Assembly (NCBI GenBank): GCA_964599695.1
Contig: CAZRGP010000035.1
Coordinates: 1 to 23,488, forward strand
Source of the DNA: RUG11783 sp964599695
Lineage (GTDB): Bacteria; Bacillota; Clostridia; Oscillospirales; Ruminococcaceae
Length of the DNA: 23,488 nt
Direction: 5' to 3'
This document shows positions 8,690-15,172 of this stretch, one piece after another. Position 1 is the first letter of the stretch; the number at the start of each line of letters is the position of its first letter. The translations under genes and the position numbers were made by a program. The notes beneath the pieces are model-generated. The model was not told the DNA's origin. It saw nothing but the letters and a program-made list of their open reading frames with translations, and ran no database searches.

Positions 8690-8727
8690 GAAGTGACCAA
8701 AGAACCGTTACGTTCTTTGGTCACTTC
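8690..8727 (-). terminator. Perfect 16-bp hairpin after the YfcE-type gene
   Basis: Arms 8690-8705 and 8712-8727 match perfectly around a 6-nt loop, 20 bp after the stop at 8748. Neither side has a good T-tract, so termination would be weak or factor-assisted. An RNA-stabilising or boundary role is an alternative. Confidence 0.55.
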
Positions 8728-8747
8728 GAATAGTGTATAATTCGTGT

Positions 8748-9221
8748 TCACGCTTCCTTGATCTCCGCCTGGATCTCTCCTTTATCAAAGGAAAGCAGGC
8801 AGTAGGTTCGGGGATAGGACTGATGTACCGATCCGGGATTGATGACGAGGAGATCATCCCACATCTCGCAATAGGTCTCATGGGTATGTCCGAACAAAAC
8901 TATTTTAGCCCCGCAACGGACTGCGGAAGATCTCAGTAAAGACAGAGTATTGTCTGACTTTACATCAAAATGATGTCCGTGGGTCGCGAAGATCTCTGTC
9001 CCTTCCACCACATGATTCAGATACATCGGAAGTCCTGAAAAGAGGTCGCAGTTGCCCTGCACAGCCAGGACCTTCAGTCCGGGATGCGCCTGCTGGATCT
9101 CCATGATATCCGCCTCCCCGTCACCCAGAAAAAAGACCAGATCCGGACGTTCGGAACGAACGATCATATCCATCTCATCTGAGGAGCCGTGGGAATCCGA
9201 AAATACGACCACCTTCGTCAT
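8748..9221 (-). CDS. YfcE/MJ0936-type metallophosphoesterase
   Basis: This 157-residue single-domain calcineurin-like phosphoesterase has all the metal-site motifs in order: DSH (Asp9, His11), GDGE (Asp34), GNCD (Asn57), the His81 region (THGHH) and GHTH (111-114). The length is typical for the small YfcE/MJ0936 phosphodiesterases, which hydrolyse phosphodiesters with Mn or Ni in vitro and whose physiological substrates are mostly unknown. It has no signal peptide, so it should be cytoplasmic. A GGGAGGT site lies just upstream of the ATG. A hairpin follows the gene, and another terminator lies upstream at 9281-9308, so it is probably a single-gene unit. Confidence 0.9.
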   Translation of the reverse strand: MTKVVVFSDSHGSSDEMDMIVRSERPDLVFFLGDGEADIMEIQQAHPGLKVLAVQGNCDLFSGLPMYLNHVVEGTEIFATHGHHFDVKSDNTLSLLRSSAVRCGAKIVLFGHTHETYCEMWDDLLVINPGSVHQSYPRTYCLLSFDKGEIQAEIKEA

Positions 9222-9280
9222 TTACGACCTCCCTGAAATTTGACAGGGAGATTGTACCACAGTTAGCCCTGTATAACAAT

Positions 9281-9308
9281 GAAAATCGGAGGGAATCGCT
9301 TCCCTCCG
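9281..9308 (-). terminator. Intrinsic terminator of the COG0523 pair
   Basis: A 9-bp perfect GC-rich stem (9287-9295 with 9300-9308) has a 4-nt loop. On the minus strand it is followed by ATTTTC. It begins 15 bp after the stop of the 319-residue gene. Confidence 0.75.
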
Positions 9309-9323
9309 TTCATTTATGGGCGA

Positions 9324-10283
9324 TCAATAGAAGCTTGCTACAGGAACCTCGGGCTCAGATGTTCTGGCGATCTTCTCGACATTCAGCACAGGACCTTTTC
9401 TCCCGTACAATCTGCTGAATCTCAGCTCGATCTTTCCGATCACATGCACCCAGTCTTTCGGTTTCAGCTGGTATGCTTCATCCCATTTCGCGGCAAGAGC
9501 CATATACCGGATATCTTCAACACAACAGGTCATGACATGACGCCCGATGGCGAATGTGTCCTTACGCATCTCGTCATCGCGGTCCACCATACCGGTAAAC
9601 TCCAGCGTCTTTCCGTTATAGACCGTCATGTCCTCAGCGATATCCTGATAGAACAGGGCGTAGTCCCTGTCTTCGATCTTCACGATCGGAGCATCCAGGT
9701 CAAAGGGAAGCGGATCCTCGATCTCATCATAGATCGTATTTCCGCCGGGGTACTCATAGGCGATCTCGACACCGCGGGAAGCTGCCCTGGCCAGTTTATG
9801 GAGCTCCATCTGGTCAATGGAATCGTTGTATCGGTTGAATACGACAAAATCCGCACTGGCAAGCTTATCGTAGGTCAGATTGCGCATATTTGCATTGTAG
9901 ACCAGGAACGTGGTGGCGTCCGCTATGAGCAGTGTCTGGTAGACGAGCCAGTGATCCGGCATCGCCATAAACAGGTCCTGGACCATCCACATTCCGTTAT
10001 ACTCGATGATGACCCGTTCCGCATCACAGTCTATCCTCAACTGCTCCAGTTTCTCGGGAGTGAGATCCGCGGGATCATCAAGGACCGTCTCAAAAACGTT
10101 CTTCCTGGCGAAACGGGAAGGATCATATTCCTCTTCCCCTTCCTCACACACCAGGAGCAGGGTCCTCTCCCCTGCATTGAACTTTCTGTCCTCCAGCGTT
10201 TCCTGAATAAAGCGGGTCTTTCCGCCATCCAGGAAGCCGCAGAACAGATATACCGGTACTTCTTTCAAATTGCGGTTGCTCAC
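9324..10283 (-). CDS. Degenerate CobW/COG0523-like GTPase fused to a DUF1980-like domain
   Basis: The 319-residue protein starts with a G3E-type P-loop, GFLDGGKT (16-23). It keeps a Walker-B-like VIIEYNG (91-97) and FNRYND (149-154) where an NKxD-type motif would fall. It lacks the GCxCC metal motif found in its neighbour: the region after beta-2 reads CEEGEEEYD instead. The C-terminal part (about 215-300), with EFTGMV, HVMTCC (249-254) and a DWVHVIGKI segment, matches my recollection of DUF1980/TIGR03943, the YcgQ-type domain usually linked to a YcgR permease. Translation probably begins at a GTG that overlaps the upstream stop as GTGA, so the two genes should be coupled. A role in metal handling is inferred from family and context; no metal can be named. 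It has no signal peptide. Confidence 0.75.
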   Translation of the reverse strand: MSNRNLKEVPVYLFCGFLDGGKTRFIQETLEDRKFNAGERTLLLVCEEGEEEYDPSRFARKNVFETVLDDPADLTPEKLEQLRIDCDAERVIIEYNGMWMVQDLFMAMPDHWLVYQTLLIADATTFLVYNANMRNLTYDKLASADFVVFNRYNDSIDQMELHKLARAASRGVEIAYEYPGGNTIYDEIEDPLPFDLDAPIVKIEDRDYALFYQDIAEDMTVYNGKTLEFTGMVDRDDEMRKDTFAIGRHVMTCCVEDIRYMALAAKWDEAYQLKPKDWVHVIGKIELRFSRLYGRKGPVLNVEKIARTSEPEVPVASFY

Positions 10284-11404
10284 AGGTTAAATACCTCGCG
10301 GAGTTCATCCTCTTTCAGCTGGGATCCGATGACACAGAGCCGTCCGGTCACTTCAGCAGTGCCATAGCGGATATCCGCCTCACCGGGAACATAATCGAAA
10401 TGGATCCATCTTCCGTCCGTGCTGGCGACGATACCTTTAGAGCGGAGAACGATACCGAATCGTACTGCGTCAGACAGTTCATTGAGTGCTTCACGGATCT
10501 CTTCCTCAGTATACTGACGGGATGTCTCTTCACCGAAGGATACGAACACCTCATCCGCGTCATGGCCGTGGTGATGGTGGTGATGGTGATGATGGTGTTC
10601 ATGCTCCTCTTCATGATCGTGATGATGCTCATGTTCATCTTCATCGTCTTCATCATGATGATGGTGATGGTGCTCGTGCTCTTCCTCATCATGGTCATGA
10701 TGATGGTGGTGATGATGTCCGTGTTCCTCACATTCATCATCGCAGCAGTCACATTCGTCATCGTCATCGAACGTCATCTCAGCGAGCCTCTCCAGCTCCG
10801 CTTCAAGGGTGTTCTTCTTTTCCATAGCCTCCAGGATCTTGGATCCGTCAATGGCGGACCAGTCTGTTGTAACGATGGTCGCTGTCGCATTTTTCTCACG
10901 CAGAAGCGCCACGCACTCATCCAGTTTCGCCTGGGTGATGTCTGCTGTTCTGGAAAGAACGATACAGCTGGCATGCTCGACCTGGTCATTATAGAACTCG
11001 CCGAAGTTCTTCATGAAGACCTTGCACTTTTTCGCGTCCACAACTGCTGTAAAGCTGTTGAGTACCAGTTCATCGTTCTCGACGCTCTGGATTGCGCGGA
11101 TGATATCGGACAGTTTTCCGACGCCGGAAGGCTCGATCAGGATCCTTTCAGGAGCATAGGTATCGAGCACCTGCTGAAGGGCTTCAGCAAAATCGCCGAC
11201 AAGGCTGCAGCAGATGCACCCCTGGCTCATCTCGGTGACTTCGATCCCCGCTTCACGCATGAATCCGCCGTCCACCCCGACTTCACCGAACTCATTTTCG
11301 ATCAAAACAAGCTTCTCGCCTTTGTACGCCTCCGCAATCAGTTTCTTGATCAGCGTTGTCTTTCCTGCGCCGAGAAAACCTGAAAATACATCAACTTTTG
11401 TCAT
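10280..11404 (-). CDS. COG0523 (CobW-type) GTP-dependent metallochaperone with His-rich loop
   Basis: The protein has 374 residues from the ATG at 11404. The G3E GTPase signature is complete: GFLGAGKTT (9-17), the GCICC metal motif (62-66), IEPSG (90-94) and SRTAD at 151-155 in the NKxD position. An acidic, histidine-rich insert at about 219-282 contains 33 histidines plus CDCCDDEC. A CobW C-terminal domain follows (about 285-372). COG0523 proteins use GTP to deliver Zn, Co, Ni or Fe; the insert suggests Zn or Ni storage or delivery, as in the HypB and ZNG1/YeiR types. An ATG 12 codons upstream (11440) was rejected because it has no ribosome binding site and lies only about 15 bp from a TATAAT. 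No Zur-box-like palindrome was found upstream. Confidence 0.93.
   Translation of the reverse strand: MTKVDVFSGFLGAGKTTLIKKLIAEAYKGEKLVLIENEFGEVGVDGGFMREAGIEVTEMSQGCICCSLVGDFAEALQQVLDTYAPERILIEPSGVGKLSDIIRAIQSVENDELVLNSFTAVVDAKKCKVFMKNFGEFYNDQVEHASCIVLSRTADITQAKLDECVALLREKNATATIVTTDWSAIDGSKILEAMEKKNTLEAELERLAEMTFDDDDECDCCDDECEEHGHHHHHHHDHDEEEHEHHHHHHDEDDEDEHEHHHDHEEEHEHHHHHHHHHHGHDADEVFVSFGEETSRQYTEEEIREALNELSDAVRFGIVLRSKGIVASTDGRWIHFDYVPGEADIRYGTAEVTGRLCVIGSQLKEDELREVFNL
10559..10750 (-). repeat. Low-complexity His/Asp/Glu codon tract
   Basis: The tract encodes the histidine-rich insert of the COG0523 protein and consists of CAT/CAC runs broken by GAA/GAT codons. On the opposite strand it produces long artefactual Val/Met-rich hydrophobic frames. 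Such tracts vary readily in length by slippage. Confidence 0.9.
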
Positions 11405-11455
11405 TGTCACACTCTCTTCTTTCGTGCTTTTATAAGCCATTTTTCTACATTTATC

Positions 11456-11461
11456 ATTATA
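11456..11461 (-). promoter_or_regulatory. Extended -10 promoter of the COG0523 pair
   Basis: TGCTATAAT on the minus strand is an extended -10 (TGn before TATAAT). The -35 is weak. It lies 51 bp before the preferred start codon at 11404 and close to the rejected upstream ATG at 11440. Confidence 0.55.
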
Positions 11462-11524
11462 GCAAAGGCGTCAAGCATAGCTGTGCCTCCGCATTCCTGG
11501 CTTTTCAAATACAGCTGGGTGGTT

Positions 11525-11530
11525 TATAAT
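11525..11530 (+). promoter_or_regulatory. Candidate -10 element for the 752-residue zinc-ribbon gene
   Basis: TATAAT lies 61 bp before the ATG at 11592. A 4/6 match to the -35 consensus (TTTTCA) is placed 17 bp upstream of it. Confidence 0.5.
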
Positions 11531-11591
11531 TAAAATAACTTTATACAGTTTTTGTTCGGACATCCGCGTTTCAGAGGAAGGATAAAGGAAT

Positions 11592-13850
11592 ATGGACATA
11601 AAACATTGCCGCAAATGCGGAACAGCAGTATCTTCGGATACCAGATTCTGCCCTAATTGCGGATACGAGTTCTCACTTATACCGCCTGCTCAGAATGATT
11701 CCGGGCAGAAGACGAAATACTGCAGGAAATGCGGGAAAGCGAATTCTGCATCTGCCAGGTTCTGTCTTTACTGCGGATATTCATTTGACGGGACACAGCC
11801 CTCGTCCGGAGAGGCTTTTAACAATGACGTCTCGCCCTATCCGGCTGAAACAGTTCCGGTATCCGGAAGTGCCCCGCATAAAGATGCTGATCAGAAAAAG
11901 GCATCACCGGGAAAGTCACGCCGAAGCCCTCTGATGCGCATTATTGCTCTTGTCCTCATCGCCGCTGTCCTCTTTGGCGGCGGGGCTTATCTGTGGTCCA
12001 GACTCAGGAGTCCTGAAAAACTGATAAACCGTGTACAAGTATTCATTCCCAATCCTACAGCAGCTGAGGCGATGGTAAACCTCCAGACAAGCGTGGCTAT
12101 TCAGTATTACATCGAAGCGCGCATGTATCTTGAAAAGCTGAGTCAATATAACACTGAGAATGTCGATCCGGATGAATTCAAAAAACTAGTAGATCTCACT
12201 GTAACTGCTTTTGAAAACGCAGATAAGATGAGCGACTGCCTAAACCATTCAGTCGATAAGTGGATGGAAACGGATGATGTTCGCCAGACACCTGTCATCA
12301 CAGTTTTGCAGGAAGCAGACGGAAACCCATCTTTCCTGGATCTTTTGATGTACAAAGTATTTGCAAAGGAGAAGTCTGCATCAGAAGTCAGAGCACAGCA
12401 GATAGTGGATGCCTATGACAAAGCGAAGTTCGGTAATAAGGTCAAGGCAGTTGCAGAACTGCTTGGAACTGACAACAAACATGCTGTCGTTGAACTGAAG
12501 ATGGCTCTGGCTACGCTTGAAGGAGCTGACGCTATGGAAGTCGCCAAGCAGGCAGATAACTGCGTCAAAGTGGCGACCACCCTGAAAACAGCAGGGACAG
12601 TCGCCGGTCTTGTGATAGCTGCAGCTCCTGTAGCAACAGGAGCAGTAGCGACAATGGCAACCGGTGAACTGATAGTGACAGGCGGCGGTATAGTCATGGG
12701 AGGCATCAACGCGGGTGTTGAAGTGACCTCTACCAGCGCTATGCTGTATTACGGCACAGAGGACAACGTAATCACAAAAAGCGCTGAGAAATTCCAGAAC
12801 AGTGAATTCATGCAGACAGCCAATTTGCTTGTCAATATCGGCGGAGTAGGCTACAACATAAAGAATCAGATCCAGAATGTGAACAAGCTGATAGATCAGG
12901 CAGATAAGATAGATGATTACAACAAGTTATTTACTTCTCTTTCCACGAATAATGGCAAAGAAGCCAGTGATCTATTCGGCATCCTGTCATTCGGCCTCAG
13001 CTCTCTCAATCCCGATGACGGCATTCTCATGACCAGTATTCCCACTCCCACTGATAACGGTATGATATTTGACATTGCCGACACCAAGATAGGGACATCC
13101 TCCCTTCAGCAGGAAGCGATGAAGAAACTCCTTCAGGAGAGCGGATATACTACGTCCCAGTCTGAACTTGCAGTAGCGACTGCTGTTGAAGTCCTGGAAT
13201 CCGGAAAAGAACCTGTATCGGCTCCTGATGATCCTGCTGCACCGGTCCCTGCAGCTGCTATAGATAGGATATTGGAAGAGAACAAGTTCATAGCTCCGGA
13301 CAATACCGAGTTCAACATTGACGATTTCACCGATCTCGTGGGTATATTCATGGACACGCTGGCAGAATATGAGGTAAGCGGTTTGCTGCCGGGTCCTTCA
13401 GGGAATGAACAGGGCGATGGCTCCGGAAGTTCCGCTGACGGTAGTCTTCCTCTGTGGTTAAATGGATACTGGATCGCTTATCTTGAGACAGGGCAACCTT
13501 TACCAATCTCCTACAAATTCGAAGTCATCGATGAGGATACCATACGTATGAGAAAAGCTGGGATTATGTCTAACATCAAGACGGGAGAAATCGAGATCAA
13601 TGTGTACGAGGGATATGTGTTCGACTGTGATTACAGTGTAGATCCAAGGACCGGAACCGTAAATCTTCACAGTACTCCTACAGGGCTGACCGAAGGTGTG
13701 ACCTCAACAGAACCGATGAGGATCCCTGTAGCGACCGATGGAAACACAATATACGGATTCACCATCTGGCCGGCGGATGTCACCGGAGACAAACTGAATG
13801 AGGATGTTTTCACCTTTACCAGACACGATGAGCTATGGCCGGGTGATTAG
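11592..13850 (+). CDS. Double zinc-ribbon membrane protein of unknown function
   Basis: This 752-residue protein is not recognised beyond its N-terminus. Two tandem zinc ribbons lie at the start (Cys6/9/20/23 and Cys44/47/58/61). A Ser/Pro-rich basic linker follows, then one clear transmembrane helix (about 115-133), so the ribbons should face the cytoplasm and the rest should be outside. Residues 150-330 are helical and charged. Residues 333-377 form a long Gly/Ala/Val-rich hydrophobic stretch (AGLVIAAAPVATGAVATMATG, then GGGIVMGGINAG). Residues 400-470 look helical. A Pro/Ala/Ser/Gly-rich linker (about 540-557 and 597-620) leads to a beta-rich C-terminal domain (620-752) containing several Trp and Tyr residues. 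An AAAGGA site precedes the ATG. It stands alone, divergent from the COG0523 pair. A sensor or envelope role is possible but speculative. Confidence 0.85.
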   Translation: MDIKHCRKCGTAVSSDTRFCPNCGYEFSLIPPAQNDSGQKTKYCRKCGKANSASARFCLYCGYSFDGTQPSSGEAFNNDVSPYPAETVPVSGSAPHKDADQKKASPGKSRRSPLMRIIALVLIAAVLFGGGAYLWSRLRSPEKLINRVQVFIPNPTAAEAMVNLQTSVAIQYYIEARMYLEKLSQYNTENVDPDEFKKLVDLTVTAFENADKMSDCLNHSVDKWMETDDVRQTPVITVLQEADGNPSFLDLLMYKVFAKEKSASEVRAQQIVDAYDKAKFGNKVKAVAELLGTDNKHAVVELKMALATLEGADAMEVAKQADNCVKVATTLKTAGTVAGLVIAAAPVATGAVATMATGELIVTGGGIVMGGINAGVEVTSTSAMLYYGTEDNVITKSAEKFQNSEFMQTANLLVNIGGVGYNIKNQIQNVNKLIDQADKIDDYNKLFTSLSTNNGKEASDLFGILSFGLSSLNPDDGILMTSIPTPTDNGMIFDIADTKIGTSSLQQEAMKKLLQESGYTTSQSELAVATAVEVLESGKEPVSAPDDPAAPVPAAAIDRILEENKFIAPDNTEFNIDDFTDLVGIFMDTLAEYEVSGLLPGPSGNEQGDGSGSSADGSLPLWLNGYWIAYLETGQPLPISYKFEVIDEDTIRMRKAGIMSNIKTGEIEINVYEGYVFDCDYSVDPRTGTVNLHSTPTGLTEGVTSTEPMRIPVATDGNTIYGFTIWPADVTGDKLNEDVFTFTRHDELWPGD

Positions 13851-14029
13851 CGAAAAGTGATACGCCACGACGGCTGAACTCTATTGATCTGTACATGTAA
13901 CGAATTGTCTCCTTATCAGGATGCATATTTGATAACATCCAGGTAAAATACACAGATTAAGAAGCTGCGTGCGGTTCCTCTGAACCGCATGTCCAGCATA
14001 CACTGTCTCACCGACTAAGCAGCACGCCG

Positions 14030-14290
14030 ATGGGATGGAGTCCCAAAACACTGGAACATCTTGCGCCGATATTGGCAGCGGGAGTGTTTGCATTTGATCC
14101 CGAAGAAGCGGACCAAAAGTGGTTCGAACCCAGGCCCTTAACCGCGCGAGAAGCATACAAAGAACCAAAGTTGAAGAAAATTACGAATTCTAACGGGTTA
14201 TTAGATCCGGAGAAAGGTGTTTTCTTCCCGACACACAATTACAAGAAAACCGCATTGGGCGATGTCCTGCGTATTCTGTCCAAAACTTAA
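14030..14290 (+). other. Orphan open reading frame, possible gene remnant
   Basis: The frame is open from about 13958 to the stop at 14288-14290. The first ATG at 14030 would give 86 residues, with no ribosome binding site in front of it. The product is basic and contains KWFEPRPLTAREAYKEPK and a DPEKGVFFPTHNYKKTALGD segment, which looks protein-like, but I cannot assign a family. The frame being open upstream of the ATG and the missing translation signals suggest the 3' end of a decayed or inserted gene. It could also be non-coding. Confidence 0.3.
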
Positions 14291-14353
14291 AAATCCTACA
14301 ACAACTTGACACCGACCTACGCTTCGCTCCAACTACCATTCCGCACCGTTTCA

Positions 14354-14362
14354 TGGTATACT
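14354..14362 (+). promoter_or_regulatory. Extended -10 promoter of the phosphoesterase gene
   Basis: TGGTATACT fits TGn plus a -10 hexamer. No good -35 is seen. Transcription would begin near 14369, which leaves a short leader containing the AAAGGAGG site and the TTG start at 14397. Confidence 0.45.
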
Positions 14363-14396
14363 GTTCCGGTCCATTTTGAGCAAAGGAGGAAGTGTT

Positions 14397-15092
14397 TTGG
14401 GAAAGCGATACGTCATCAGTGATATCCACGCCCATCTCGCTCCTCTGAAGGCGTTTCTCAGTTCGATCGGGAGCGACGACACGGTATATGTTCTCGGCGA
14501 CGTCGTGGACAAAGGTCCGGACGGACTCGATCCGCTTCTGACCGTCATCAACGATCCCAGATGCGTCCTTATTCTCGGGAACCATGAAATGATGATGCTG
14601 GAGCACCTGAATTGCATGCCGGGTAACTCCTCCGAATGCTCCGGCGTATGGCTTGGGCTCAACGGCGGCTCCTATACCATGTACGCTTACAGAAAGCTTC
14701 GGGAGGAAGAGCAGCAGCAGATCTTTGTCGCTCTCAAGGCTGCACTGATACAGACAACAGTGACTGTCGGTCATGAGACTTACATTCTGGTCCACGCGTT
14801 TCCAGATCAGGAGAAAACGGAACTGCATGTACATGACCTCTATGACGGATCACACTACGACTGGGGGAGCAGATACGTCTGGTTCCGCGGTGAACCGGTC
14901 TCTCCGAACGGCACAGTGATCGTAGGTCATACCCCCACTCCCTTCTCAAACGGGTGGGAAGATCCCGCCGTCATCATAGACGGAAATGGCTGGATCAATA
15001 TCGACTGCGGACTCGCGGGAAACCGGGAGGGCATCTCGAGACTCGCTTCACTCTGTCTCGATGACATGACGGTCCGCTACTTTGACATGTGA
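14397..15092 (+). CDS. PrpE-like metallophosphoesterase (PPP-type serine/threonine phosphatase or Ap4A hydrolase)
   Basis: This calcineurin-like phosphoesterase of about 231 residues has the PPP-family signature: SDIHAH (Asp9, His11), GDVVDKGPDG (34-43), GNHE (61-64) and a late GHTPTPF. The layout fits bacterial PrpE/PphA-type enzymes, which act on protein phosphoserine/threonine or on diadenosine tetraphosphate. Which applies here is not decided by sequence. The start is a TTG at 14397, 7 bp after GGAGG (14385-14389). An in-frame TTG at 14376 precedes that ribosome site and would need a nearly leaderless message, so it was rejected. The gene stands alone and ends at a bidirectional terminator. 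It is cytoplasmic. Confidence 0.88.
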   Translation: MGKRYVISDIHAHLAPLKAFLSSIGSDDTVYVLGDVVDKGPDGLDPLLTVINDPRCVLILGNHEMMMLEHLNCMPGNSSECSGVWLGLNGGSYTMYAYRKLREEEQQQIFVALKAALIQTTVTVGHETYILVHAFPDQEKTELHVHDLYDGSHYDWGSRYVWFRGEPVSPNGTVIVGHTPTPFSNGWEDPAVIIDGNGWINIDCGLAGNREGISRLASLCLDDMTVRYFDM

Positions 15093-15121
15093 TATCCTGC
15101 TATTATCAAAGATATGAAGAA

Positions 15122-15156
15122 AAGATCCTGAAAGGTTTGATTCCTTTCAGGATCTT
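15122..15156. terminator. Bidirectional terminator between the phosphoesterase and thrS
   Basis: A perfect 14-bp stem (15122-15135 with 15143-15156) has a 7-nt loop. Short T-rich sequence (ATTTGTT) follows on the plus strand, and TTC/TTT follows on the minus strand. It lies between the convergent stops at 15092 and 15173. Confidence 0.8.
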
Positions 15157-15172
15157 ATTTGTTAGATAGTAA

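Larger units (their letters stand above)
13851..14375. other. Intergenic region without a recognised gene
   Basis: About 525 bp separate the 752-residue gene from the phosphoesterase. There is a hairpin at 13964-13997: an 8-bp perfect stem 13970-13977 with 13982-13989, a CTCT loop, and an outer GCTG/CAGC pairing. It has no T-tract, so it is a poor terminator. A shorter GGATG/CATCC inverted repeat lies near 13919-13939. An open frame without start signals runs to 14290. I recognise nothing else here. Confidence 0.6.

Noticed and set aside
10559..10750. Short tandem-like repeat considered as a CRISPR or minisatellite
   Set aside because: The repetition is explained by His/Asp/Glu codons in an intact reading frame. 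There are no spacers.
10400..11383. Plus-strand open frame with a strongly hydrophobic Met/Val-rich segment that looks like membrane helices
   Set aside because: The hydrophobic stretch is the complement of the histidine codon tract in the COG0523 gene, not a real membrane protein.
13961..13997. Hairpin considered as domain V of a group II intron
   Set aside because: The catalytic AGC/GTTC arrangement and the bulge of domain V are absent, and no reverse transcriptase is nearby.
14121..14131. GGTTCGAACCC resembling a tRNA T-loop
   Set aside because: No acceptor, D or anticodon stems can be paired around it on either strand.
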